Counted from the first letter of the stretch, positions 1 to 7,422 are shown. The stretch is DNA of 9,256 bases from Bacteriovoracaceae bacterium (GCA_023250795.1 JAHFAB010000053.1:1-9256); one strand, 5' to 3'. Notes: generated from the sequence alone by a model not told the origin. Translations and numbers: made by a program.

Positions 1-1308
1 GATGCCAGAAAAAAAGACGAAGGAGTAAAATACTACATCAAAAATGTTCCTTTAGAATATCAGCCTTCTTTTGCAGGATCTTTCGATGAGTGGAATGAAA
101 AACTTCTGCCGATCGTGGGTAAGAAAGTGTTTAACTATGAATTTATTCCACCCAACGATCCTCGAAATCAACTCCTTGTAGCTGGAGACATTCGCTACAA
201 TATTTTAGAGTGGGATTTGGTCAATAAGGCCCCTTACGGTGGTTTTGGTCCATCTGTTGCGAACCAATATACCGGAGAAACTTTTAGCGCCAACGTTTTA
301 GTTCAAGGTCCTACGATCATTGAACTGTATAAGCATTGGTTCAAGGCCACAGAAGACGCACGCCACTTGAGAGAAGACGGACGTGGAGATGAAGCGGTGT
401 CCTTGATCACAAATGTGAAAAATAAAATCAGATCTCGGATTGCAAGTCTCAAAGCTCGCAAATTTTTCTTACGCTTAAACAAGGATTTAGAATTCGTGAT
501 CAGATCAGACCAGCCTTCATTAGAGGACCCTCTTTTTCAAAGAGACGATTTCGAAGAACCTCCGGCAGGGATGAGCTTCGAAGTTTATATGGCTGGGTAC
601 TTTCACGATATGGTGACGCATGAGCTGGGTCATAATCTCGGATTGCGCCATAATTTTCGTGGAAATCTTGGAGCAGCCGATGGACTTGAGTTTGGGAAAG
701 TTTCCCGCTCTATTATGGAATACTTAGGCAAAGGCTTCCGTCATTTGGATCGCGTGGGCGAATATGATCTCATGGCGATTTCATTTGGATATACTGGGAA
801 ACAGCCCGAGCATTCCGATTGGTTCTGTACAGATGAAGATGTCTCAGGTTTGACAGATCCAGCAAAATCAGCGGAGTGCACTCGTGACGATGCCACTAAT
901 GATCCCTTTGGTTTTTTCGAAGCCAAGCTGGCTCGCGCTGTGGATCTCATTGTGGCAAGAGACAAAAGCACTGCTCCTGAGTGGAAAGTCGATGATCTTA
1001 AGCATGAGATGTCGGTTTCTTTGCTCGGCATGGGCACTTACGCAGAGAGCGCTGAAAAAACCGGAGATTCTTGGACAAATTTCTTTAACAAAGGAGATCG
1101 CCCAAAATCGGTTTCTGACGTAAAAGCCTACACATTGTCAAAGGTCAAAGCTCGTCTCTGTGATCCATCTTTGATTCAGGTGATTGCACAGAAAGAAACT
1201 GCAGATTCAAGACTGAAGACCCAGCAAAATTTAGATGCTTTTAGAGCTGAAGCAAATACTTTGCTTAACGGCGTTTTCTATGCTGGCGCTTTGGATTGCG
1301 GGTTTTAG
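1..1308 (+). CDS. Zinc-dependent metalloprotease (metzincin-like, DUF5117/DUF4953-type), C-terminal part
   Basis: The frame is already open at base 1, so 435 C-terminal residues are visible and the real start lies upstream; the GTG at 115 is internal. The zinc-binding motif HELGHNLGLRH (HExxHxxGxxH) is encoded at 619-651, with the catalytic Glu after the first His. It is followed by SIMEY at about 711-725, which supplies the Met-turn methionine typical of metzincins. The segment before it (DIRYN, then GPSVANQYTGE and SANV) and the later YDLMAISFGY match the arrangement I know from large bacterial zinc proteases of the DUF5117/DUF4953 type. Such proteins are normally exported and 700-900 residues long, so a signal peptide and N-terminal domain are presumably missing here. 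The natural end is TAG at 1306, followed by a strong terminator. The substrate is unknown. The protease assignment is solid; the subfamily is from memory of motifs. Confidence 0.88.
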   Translation, partial: DARKKDEGVKYYIKNVPLEYQPSFAGSFDEWNEKLLPIVGKKVFNYEFIPPNDPRNQLLVAGDIRYNILEWDLVNKAPYGGFGPSVANQYTGETFSANVLVQGPTIIELYKHWFKATEDARHLREDGRGDEAVSLITNVKNKIRSRIASLKARKFFLRLNKDLEFVIRSDQPSLEDPLFQRDDFEEPPAGMSFEVYMAGYFHDMVTHELGHNLGLRHNFRGNLGAADGLEFGKVSRSIMEYLGKGFRHLDRVGEYDLMAISFGYTGKQPEHSDWFCTDEDVSGLTDPAKSAECTRDDATNDPFGFFEAKLARAVDLIVARDKSTAPEWKVDDLKHEMSVSLLGMGTYAESAEKTGDSWTNFFNKGDRPKSVSDVKAYTLSKVKARLCDPSLIQVIAQKETADSRLKTQQNLDAFRAEANTLLNGVFYAGALDCGF

Positions 1309-1328
1309 CTAATATTGCCAGGGATAAG

Positions 1329-1368
1329 AAAAAGCCCACTTGCAGATTATTCTACAAGTGGGCTTTTT
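1329..1368. terminator. Strong symmetrical (bidirectional) intrinsic terminator
   Basis: A perfect 14-bp inverted repeat, AAAAAGCCCACTTG (1329-1342) and CAAGTGGGCTTTTT (1355-1368), flanks a 12-base loop. The GC-rich core is preceded by an A-tract and followed by a T-tract, so it can terminate on both strands. It sits 20 bp after the metalloprotease stop. For the converging operon it lies about 250 bp past the aminotransferase stop and is the first good terminator met on that strand. Confidence 0.93.
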
Positions 1369-1374
1369 GAGACT

Positions 1375-1621
1375 CTATTTGAAAATATCTTAGTCTAATT
1401 GAGACTCACTTATTAGAAAACATAAAAAAGTTTATTATTGGCGTGGCCAAGGCGAAGTGGATTTCGTGGTTGAAACAGAAAATGGGATACAGCCCATACA
1501 AATTACTTTGAGCGAAACAAAACAAAGACATAAAAAAGCGATCGAAGAACTCCTAAAAGAACATCCCCACTCTTTGGAGCCACTTTATATTTCTCAGTCC
1601 AATGTTGAGGAATTTCTATAG
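1375..1621 (+). pseudogene. Decayed C-terminal remnant of a DUF4143-type AAA ATPase
   Basis: Frame 2 is open from 1403 to TAG at 1619-1621 and contains KVYYWRGQGEVDFVVE followed by a PIQITL segment. This is the C-terminal signature of DUF4143 ATPases (usually YYWR, EVDFVV, then IQV). Just upstream, in frame 1 at 1375-1407, the codons read LFENILV, stop (TAA 1396-1398), LRL. That is the LFENxVxxEL block which in this family precedes YYWR by about 14 residues. Joining the two pieces restores the normal spacing but needs one frameshift near 1408-1411 and has one in-frame stop. The AAA ATPase domain and everything N-terminal is absent; the fragment begins six bases after the terminator stem. No start codon with a ribosome site is visible. 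Intact relatives are about 400-residue ATP-binding proteins, often sporadic in genomes. I regard this as a dead gene fragment left by a deletion or rearrangement. Confidence 0.78.
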
Positions 1622-2872
1622 CGTCCCCAGCCCTTTTTCCAAAATCCCTAAGCCCTTTTCCAACTGCCCCTTCTCTATGACTAGAGGCATAAGAAGGCGT
1701 AGAACGTTTCCATAGGTTCCAGCGTTCATGACGATCAAGCCGTTTTCGTAGCAGTGCATGGGGCCAAGGCCTCTCGTTTCTCCAATCACTGGAAATTTCT
1801 GAAACCAATCGCCCAACCGGATTCGTAAGACTTCTCCTAAAGATCTCGCACGGCTGAGAAGCTCTCCTGACTCGAAAAGCTCAAACACTGCTAGGGCTGC
1901 AGCGCAAGAAACGGGGTTGCCCCCAAATGTTCCCCCAATGCCTCCCTCGATCGGAGCGTCCATGATTTCCGCTTTTCCCGTGACGGCAGAAATGGGCATC
2001 CCACCTCCGAGGCCCTTTGCAGTGAGAATTAAGTCTGGAACAAAATCTAATTGCTCAGACGCAAAGAGAGTTCCGGTGCGACCCAAACCCGTTTGAATTT
2101 CATCAGCAATCAAGACTATTCCATGCTCAGAACAAAAACTGCGCAATGCAGATAGAAAACTTTGCGGTGCTGGGATAAACCCCCCCTCGCCTAGGACGGG
2201 CTCAATCATCACTGCTGCTACTTGTGTTGCCCCGATTTGCGTGAGGACGAGATTTTTAAACTGTGCGATGCATTCTTCCACGCAGAGTGCTTCTCTCTCG
2301 AGTGGCTTGAGCCCAGGAGTTTCCTTAAAACGATAAGTATAGGGAAACGGAGCCCTGTAGATTTCACTACAAAAAGGCCCAAACCCTTGCTTATAAGGTT
2401 TGGCTTTAGCTGTAAGGCTCATAGCCATGTAGGTCCGTCCGTGAAATGCGTGATCAAAACAGATGACTGCTTGTCTCCCAGTATAAGCTCTTGCGATTTT
2501 GATAGCGTTTTCTACGGCTTCAGCCCCGCTATTAGCTAGGAAAGTTTTTTTATGAAAATTTCCAGGTGTTTTGAGGTTTAATTTTTCAGCTAGCCTTATG
2601 TAATTTTCATAGGGAGTGACATTAAAGCTTCCGTGGATCAAAAGTCCAGCCTGTTCTGAGATCGCTTGGACGACTGATGATTCCGAGTGGCCTATATTTG
2701 TAACTCCAATCCCGGCAGCAAAATCGATCAACTCATTTCCGTCTACATCTTCGAGGACCGCTCCGTGAGCTTTCCGAATAAAAATCGGCGCAGTGTGAAA
2801 AGGCCCGCGGGCCACGTGTTTTAGACGAGCTTCCATGAGAGACTGACTTTTAGGGCCAGGAATAGGGTTCAT
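1616..2872 (-). CDS. gabT: Class III PLP aminotransferase, 4-aminobutyrate (GABA) aminotransferase-like, with internal shortening
   Basis: Fold-type I, class III aminotransferase predicted to transfer the amino group of GABA (or a related omega-amino acid) to 2-oxoglutarate in the cytoplasm. Numbered from the alternative ATG at 2881, I see NSGAEAVENA (118-126, cofactor phosphate), FHGRT (146-150), IEPVLGEGGF (226-235, with the Glu typical of GabT), ADEIQTGLGRTG with Asp260 (pyridine N), the Schiff-base Lys289 in LTAKGLGGG, GGTFGGNP, and the GTYGNVLR block whose Arg395 would bind substrate carboxylate. GTYGNV favours GabT over ornithine or diaminopelargonate enzymes. I choose the ATG at 2872-2870 because it overlaps the upstream TGA as ATGA and has a weak GGGATGG five bases before it; ATG 2881 has no ribosome site. 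This start gives 418 residues. Oddity: RGLGPM is joined almost directly to CYENGLIV, so about 25-30 residues of the C-terminal domain are missing in frame. It is last in the operon. Confidence 0.88.
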   Translation of the reverse strand: MNPIPGPKSQSLMEARLKHVARGPFHTAPIFIRKAHGAVLEDVDGNELIDFAAGIGVTNIGHSESSVVQAISEQAGLLIHGSFNVTPYENYIRLAEKLNLKTPGNFHKKTFLANSGAEAVENAIKIARAYTGRQAVICFDHAFHGRTYMAMSLTAKAKPYKQGFGPFCSEIYRAPFPYTYRFKETPGLKPLEREALCVEECIAQFKNLVLTQIGATQVAAVMIEPVLGEGGFIPAPQSFLSALRSFCSEHGIVLIADEIQTGLGRTGTLFASEQLDFVPDLILTAKGLGGGMPISAVTGKAEIMDAPIEGGIGGTFGGNPVSCAAALAVFELFESGELLSRARSLGEVLRIRLGDWFQKFPVIGETRGLGPMHCYENGLIVMNAGTYGNVLRLLMPLVIEKGQLEKGLGILEKGLGTL

Positions 2873-4338
2873 GAATACCATCCCAGAGGTGCTTCATCCA
2901 AGTTGACGTTGACTTGCTTGGTTTCGAGATAGGATTCGATCCCATAAAGTCCAAGCTCTCGTCCCATCCCACTTTGTTTGTAACCGCCCCAGGGCAATTC
3001 GTTGTAAGTCGGGTGATAGGTGTTGATCCAAGTGATGCCAGCACGAATTTGTTGAACCACTCGATGTGCACGCGCGATATTTTTAGACCAAACTCCAGCG
3101 GCTAGGCCATACTCCGTGTCGTTTGCAATTTGGATCGCCTCTTCTTCAGATTCAAATGGGATAATGCTGAGAACGGGTCCGAAAATTTCTTCTTTAGCAA
3201 TTCGCATTTGAGGTTTGACGTGGTCAAAGACAGTGGGCTCTAAGAAAAACCCATGTTCAAACGCTTTGCCTTCTGGGCGCTTGCCTCCACAGAGTAGTTC
3301 CGCTCCTTCGCTCACACCTAATTTCACATAGCTTTCGACTTTTTCAAGATGCGCTTTGGAGACCAGAGGTCCCATTTTTACCCCGGGAGTCAGTCCATGC
3401 CCAAGTCTAATGAGAGGGATTTTTTTCAATAATGCTTCTGTAAAGCTTTCATGAATCGATTTTTCTATCAGTAGGCGAGATCCAGCCGAACAGACCTCTC
3501 CTTGATTGGCAAAGGCTGCAAAGAGTGCGCCATCCACAGCAGCTTCAAAGTCAGCATCTGCAAAAACAAGGTTGGGGTTTTTTCCGCCGAGTTCCAATGT
3601 GATTTTTTTCAAATTTCCAGTGGCAAGGGACATGATTCGGCGCCCAGTCACTGTTCCTCCGGTAAAAGCGACTTTGTCTACTTGAGAGCTGCTCGCCAGA
3701 ATTTCACCCACTTTCGGGCCTGTGCCTGTGATGATATTGAGCACGCCTTTGGGAAGTTCAGATTCTATGAAAATTTTTCCAAGCTCAAGAGCGGTCAGAG
3801 GTGTGAGTTCTGAGGGTTTTAAGATGCAGGTATTTCCTGCCGCAAGAGCAGGGGCCAGTTTCCATGCTGCCATGAGGAGTGGAAAGTTCCAGGGGATAAT
3901 CTGTGCACAAACGCCGATCGGTTCTCTCACGACAAAACTCAAGCTATTGGCAGGGACGGACATGGTTTCACCGTGTATTTTAGTTGCGAGGCCTGCGTAA
4001 AATTCGAAACATGCTGCAGCATCAGCCACATCGAACTCTGCCTCGGCCAAGGGTTTGCCACAGTTTTTCACTTCAAGTGTGGCAAGTTCCCTGGCACTGA
4101 GGCGAATGCCTTGCGCTATTTTAAACAAAAATCTTGCTCTCTCCTGAGCTGGAGTTTTTCTCCATGTTCCTTGGTCAAATGCAGAGCGCGCTGCTTGGAT
4201 CGCTCTCTCCGCGTCTTCTGAGTTTCCTTCAGCGACGCTGGCTAAAATCTCACCATTTCCGGGGTCTCGAATCTCTCTGCGCTCTTGAGAGCGTGATGGA
4301 ACCCATTCACCATTAACAAGCATTTCATAAGATTTCAT
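2869..4338 (-). CDS. NAD-dependent aldehyde dehydrogenase, betaine/gamma-aminobutyraldehyde type
   Basis: A full-length 489-residue ALDH-superfamily enzyme that oxidises an aldehyde to its acid with NAD(P)+ in the cytoplasm. All hallmarks are present: PWN with Asn151 (oxyanion hole), KPSE 174-177 (Lys and Glu favour NAD), FTGGT 225-229, LELGGKNP with general base Glu249, NQGEVCSAGSRLL with nucleophile Cys283, EEIFGPV 383-389 and PWGGYKQSGMGRELG 449-463. The C-terminus (NTYHPTYNE block, YLETKQVNVNL, PLGW) is most like betaine aldehyde dehydrogenases of the GbsA/BetB group, whose members often also accept aminoaldehydes. Beside a GABA aminotransferase and an amine oxidase, 4-aminobutyraldehyde to GABA is the more likely role; betaine aldehyde remains possible because no choline gene is visible. 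AAGGGGA at 4352-4346, seven bases before ATG, supports this start over the internal ATG at codon 6. It begins 25 bp after the permease stop and overlaps the aminotransferase by four bases, indicating one transcript. Confidence 0.93.
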   Translation of the reverse strand: MKSYEMLVNGEWVPSRSQERREIRDPGNGEILASVAEGNSEDAERAIQAARSAFDQGTWRKTPAQERARFLFKIAQGIRLSARELATLEVKNCGKPLAEAEFDVADAAACFEFYAGLATKIHGETMSVPANSLSFVVREPIGVCAQIIPWNFPLLMAAWKLAPALAAGNTCILKPSELTPLTALELGKIFIESELPKGVLNIITGTGPKVGEILASSSQVDKVAFTGGTVTGRRIMSLATGNLKKITLELGGKNPNLVFADADFEAAVDGALFAAFANQGEVCSAGSRLLIEKSIHESFTEALLKKIPLIRLGHGLTPGVKMGPLVSKAHLEKVESYVKLGVSEGAELLCGGKRPEGKAFEHGFFLEPTVFDHVKPQMRIAKEEIFGPVLSIIPFESEEEAIQIANDTEYGLAAGVWSKNIARAHRVVQQIRAGITWINTYHPTYNELPWGGYKQSGMGRELGLYGIESYLETKQVNVNLDEAPLGWYS

Positions 4339-4363
4339 TTTGATTTCCCCTTGTTTTTAAAAT

Positions 4364-5794
4364 TCATTTGGTAAAACCAATCTTTGGACCCCTAAACCTT
4401 TTTCTTGCCACAGAAAACCATAAGATAAAAAGAAAAATAAAACATCCCAGCATCACGCTTCCAGCCTTTTCATTGGGGGGTAAAACGAAAACGAGAGAGA
4501 TAAAAAGAATCCATAAAACGGCTACGATTGCATTCAAAGTGCTGAATTTTCCGAGGGACCAAGGCCCCTTTTCCCCTTTTGTGCCTTTCCAGCGTAAATA
4601 GATTCTTGCCACGATGGGGAGCCCATAAGAAAGATAAAGAGCAATCGTCGCAATGGATACGACGGCAGAATACACACTGACAGAAACTGCTAATCCCATT
4701 GCAAAAACCCCGAGTCCCCAAATAGCATTAGAGGGAGTTCGGTGTGAAGGACTGACACGCGCCCATACCTTTGAAAAGGGCAATCCACCATCTCGTGCGA
4801 AGGCATAGATCATTCGAGATGCAGAAGTCATGCCCGCCAAACCACAGAGCCACATCGCTCCAGCGATCAGTAAAATGAGAGTCGTGCCTAAAGAACTTCC
4901 GAGTCTGAGTTTGAAAATTTCATACAGAGCGTTATCTCCAAATCCAATCGCTTGGGTTAGATCAGGGATCGAAAGCGTGATGGCTGATAAGAGAATCGTC
5001 CCAGCGATCACCGAAATGGCAACGGAGAGCACAATCCCCCAGGGCGCATTTCGTCTGGGATCCACGGTTTCTTCAGTGACGTGGGCGGAAGCGTCGTAAC
5101 CGGTGAGCGTCCATTGTGCTAATAAAAGACCCACTAAAAAACTATAAAAAGGAGGATAGCCATCCGTTTGATGATGATGAACTAGAAAACTGACGGGTTG
5201 AGCAAAGCCCTTCATCCAAAGTGCTCCTAAGATGAAAAAGACGACAATGATATGATACCAGGCTGAAAAAGAATTGAGCCAGGACACGACTCGAATTCCT
5301 ATATGGTTAAAAAGTGCATGAGAAAAAAGAAGCGTAGCATAGACTAAATTGAGACTCAGAGCAGTGTTAGGGATGTGCAACACTTCTTGGAGAGAGCCAA
5401 CTAGAAATTGTGCTAGCCCAAAATCGATTCCTGCCAAAATAGCAAATTGACCCAGAGTGTTTAAGCAGGCTGTAAACCAACCCAGAGTTTTTCCACCAAG
5501 AAACGTGCTCCAATGGTAGAGCGCTCCTGCAGTAGGGTATGCGCTTGCGAGCTCAGCCATTGCCATGGCAACGCTCAAAGTAAAGATCGAGACGACCCAC
5601 CATCCCAAAGTCATTTGGAGTGGCCCGCCGTGTTGGAGTCCGTAGCCATAGAGCTGTGTCGTGCCTGTTAAAATAGAAATGATCGAGAAACTCACTGCGA
5701 AATTAGAAAATCCTCCCATGTCGCGGAAGAGTTCTTGCACATACCCAAATTTCTTGAGGTCTTTGATGTCTTTTTCAATTTGATGATTGTTCAT
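4364..5794 (-). CDS. APC-superfamily amino acid/amine permease (ACT-like, 12 TM)
   Basis: A 476-residue integral inner-membrane secondary transporter. About 12 hydrophobic segments can be placed, at roughly 30-50, 62-82, 107-130, 146-166, 178-198, 215-232, 252-276, 302-322, 356-374, 376-398, 418-438 and 445-463. Family marks include the short cytosolic head ending in MGGFSNFAVSFS, ELASAYPTAGALYHW at 81-95, the loop TGYDASAHVTEETVDPRRNAP at 231-251, and SRMIYAFARDGGLPFSKVW at 326-344 followed by RTPSNAIW. These match the amino acid/choline transporter branch of the APC family (Uga4/Bat1-like GABA and amino-acid permeases). It heads the operon with the aldehyde dehydrogenase and aminotransferase and diverges from the amine oxidase, so GABA, putrescine or a related amine is the inferred substrate; the family alone cannot settle it. 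The ATG at 5794 follows an A-rich stretch with no clear Shine-Dalgarno. The basic C-terminal tail is cytosolic. Confidence 0.9.
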   Translation of the reverse strand: MNNHQIEKDIKDLKKFGYVQELFRDMGGFSNFAVSFSIISILTGTTQLYGYGLQHGGPLQMTLGWWVVSIFTLSVAMAMAELASAYPTAGALYHWSTFLGGKTLGWFTACLNTLGQFAILAGIDFGLAQFLVGSLQEVLHIPNTALSLNLVYATLLFSHALFNHIGIRVVSWLNSFSAWYHIIVVFFILGALWMKGFAQPVSFLVHHHQTDGYPPFYSFLVGLLLAQWTLTGYDASAHVTEETVDPRRNAPWGIVLSVAISVIAGTILLSAITLSIPDLTQAIGFGDNALYEIFKLRLGSSLGTTLILLIAGAMWLCGLAGMTSASRMIYAFARDGGLPFSKVWARVSPSHRTPSNAIWGLGVFAMGLAVSVSVYSAVVSIATIALYLSYGLPIVARIYLRWKGTKGEKGPWSLGKFSTLNAIVAVLWILFISLVFVLPPNEKAGSVMLGCFIFLFILWFSVARKRFRGPKIGFTK

Positions 5795-5815
5795 TTTTTA
5801 GACGTATCGTTTTTC

Positions 5816-5843
5816 TTTACAGTTTGCAAATCTCTGTTACACT
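5816..5843 (+). promoter_or_regulatory. Predicted sigma70-type promoter of the amine oxidase gene
   Basis: TTTACA (5816-5821, five of six to TTGACA) and TACACT (5838-5843) are separated by 16 bp. A TG one base before the -10 hexamer gives an extended -10. The expected start of transcription, about 5850, is only a few bases before the ATG at 5854, so the message would be almost leaderless. A perfect palindrome TTTGCAAA (5823-5830) lies in the spacer and could be an operator half. The opposite-strand promoter for the permease must share this 59-bp region; I see no equally good match for it. Confidence 0.5.
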
Positions 5844-5853
5844 TTTTCACCTC

Positions 5854-7422
5854 ATGGCAAGATCACCCCTGTTTGGCATTCTGAGAAAATTAATTCAGCA
5901 AGAAGTTTCCAGAAAAATTTTATTAAATGACCCAGCTCGTCGAGAATTTTTAAAAAAAGCTCTTACCTACGGCGCTGTAGCCGCACCTGCTTCGAGTTTT
6001 TTATTGCGAAAAGCATTTTCTAGTTTCATTTCCCAGACTTCCTCTGCTCAGCCCATTGCTATTTTAGGAGGTGGGATTTCAGGCCTTACTGTTGCCTATC
6101 GTCTGTCGCAAGCCGGAATACCCTGTGAAATTTATGAAGCCGCAAGTCGTTTGGGGGGTAGAATTTTTACACAGAATAATTTTAATAAAGAGGGAATGTT
6201 CTGTGAGTTAGGTGGAGAACTCGTTGATACAGAGCATGCGGACGTTTTAGATTTGGCAAAAGAGCTGGGCCTGGTCATTGATGATCTTGCCCAGGCAGAT
6301 GTAGGAATTGAAAGCGGTCATTATTTTTTTGGTGGGCAACATTATTATGAAAAAGATCTTTTAGTGGGAATTCGTCCCTTAGCTGCTCATCTTGCGAAAG
6401 ACATGCAGGAGTTGGAGATCGATTTTCATGCACCCATTATTAATTATAAAAAACACAATGAGGCTGCGATCCGAATGGACCGGGTCACGATGTCAGAATA
6501 TCTTTATGCTAAGAAGGATGTGGATAAGTGGGTTTTAGATTTAATCAACATAGCCTATTTAGGAGAGTATGGAGCTGACACGAATCAGCAGTCTGCGATC
6601 AATCTCATGCTCATGATGAATCCTGACTTAAGTCAGGGTTTTCGGGTTTTTGGAGCCAGTGATGAGTCTAAACGAATCCAAGGGGGGAATTCTAGGCTCA
6701 TAAAAGCGTTAGAAACTGCGATAAGGTCCAAAGTCCAAATCCATTTTGAAAGCAAACTGGTGCAAATGAGAGATGCTGGGGGGGCGATTCATTTAGTTTT
6801 TGAGTCGCGTGGTAAAACTTTTATTCAAAAACCAGCTCAAGTCATTTGTACTTTGCCTTTCACAACTCTAAGAGATGTTGAGGGTCTTCGGACTTTGGGG
6901 TTAAGTCCAGTGAAGCTCAAGTGTATAGAGACTTTGGGTTATGGGATCAATACAAAGCGGATGATTGGGTTCAAAGAGAGGATTTGGAGAAAGTCTTTTG
7001 GGCCGATTTTGGCTAGTAATGGGTACACTTTCACAGATCTGAAAACACAGACTTATTGGGATACGAGTCGTGCCCAGACAGGACAAAGTGGTATCTTGAC
7101 TAATTTTATGGGCGGGAGTGATGCCGCAAGACCCCCTCACACTGTGATGGAGGATCTCGAAAAAGTTTATCCTGGAATTGCACAGAATAATGATGGGAAC
7201 CATGCGGAGTTTAGATGGGGGAACTATCCCTATTCCAAAGGGAGTTATACATGCCCCAAGCCTGGCCAGGTGACGAGTCTGATTGGGAGTCCAGCGGAAC
7301 CAGAACTCGGGGGAAGGTTGCTTTTTGCCGGAGAACATGTCAGTGAGATTTATCAGGGTTATATCAACGGGGCCGTCCAATCCGCTAACGAAGTGGTAAA
7401 ACAAGTCATTTTTAACTCCTGA
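5854..7422 (+). CDS. Tat-exported flavin monoamine oxidase family protein
   Basis: A 522-residue FAD amine oxidase that should oxidise a primary amine with O2 to an aldehyde, ammonia and H2O2. The N-terminus has a Tat signal: PARREFLKKA with Arg29-Arg30, a hydrophobic run at about 36-52, and SSAQ near 63-66 as a possible processing site, so it should act outside the cytoplasm. The dinucleotide fold follows at once: GGGISG 72-77, ribose-binding Glu95, RLGGR 99-103, then GGELVD. GYGINTKRMIGFKERIWR carries the conserved active-site Lys (about 368). WGNYPYSKGSY (455-465) and LLFAGEHVSEIYQGYINGA (489-507) form the C-terminal FAD and substrate end. The start is ATG 5854; the upstream TTG at 5824 lies inside the predicted promoter and would add a poor N-terminus. 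There is no Shine-Dalgarno. It diverges from the permease, aldehyde dehydrogenase and aminotransferase operon, suggesting it makes that operon's substrate. An L-amino-acid oxidase activity is the main alternative. Confidence 0.9.
   Translation: MARSPLFGILRKLIQQEVSRKILLNDPARREFLKKALTYGAVAAPASSFLLRKAFSSFISQTSSAQPIAILGGGISGLTVAYRLSQAGIPCEIYEAASRLGGRIFTQNNFNKEGMFCELGGELVDTEHADVLDLAKELGLVIDDLAQADVGIESGHYFFGGQHYYEKDLLVGIRPLAAHLAKDMQELEIDFHAPIINYKKHNEAAIRMDRVTMSEYLYAKKDVDKWVLDLINIAYLGEYGADTNQQSAINLMLMMNPDLSQGFRVFGASDESKRIQGGNSRLIKALETAIRSKVQIHFESKLVQMRDAGGAIHLVFESRGKTFIQKPAQVICTLPFTTLRDVEGLRTLGLSPVKLKCIETLGYGINTKRMIGFKERIWRKSFGPILASNGYTFTDLKTQTYWDTSRAQTGQSGILTNFMGGSDAARPPHTVMEDLEKVYPGIAQNNDGNHAEFRWGNYPYSKGSYTCPKPGQVTSLIGSPAEPELGGRLLFAGEHVSEIYQGYINGAVQSANEVVKQVIFNS

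Noticed and set aside
115..117. GTG as the start of the metalloprotease
   Set aside because: The same frame is open from base 1 with family-like sequence upstream of the GTG, and there is no ribosome site; it is an internal valine codon.
1629..1663. Tandem repeat at the end of the aminotransferase (LEKGLG twice, 21-22 bp period)
   Set aside because: The family normally has a heptad-like helix here (LxxGLxILxxAL), so the similarity can arise from the helix pattern; only two copies and imperfect at the DNA level.
1503..1808. Minus-strand open frame of about 100 codons overlapping the aminotransferase end
   Set aside because: It is another frame of the aminotransferase and the remnant, has no recognisable motif and no ribosome site.
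2222..2539. Plus-strand open frame antisense to the aminotransferase
   Set aside because: Wholly within a well-supported gene on the other strand, with no domain or start signal; a chance open frame.
5167..5181. His-His-His in the permease (residues 206-208) as a metal-binding site
   Set aside because: It is a short run in an external loop with no further ligands; not enough to propose metal transport.
5824..5826. TTG as an upstream start of the amine oxidase
   Set aside because: It lies between the predicted -35 and -10 elements, has no ribosome site, and would add ten residues before an already long Tat leader.
6901..7404. Minus-strand 167-codon open frame inside the amine oxidase
   Set aside because: Antisense to conserved FAD motifs of a clear gene; its predicted protein shows no family features.
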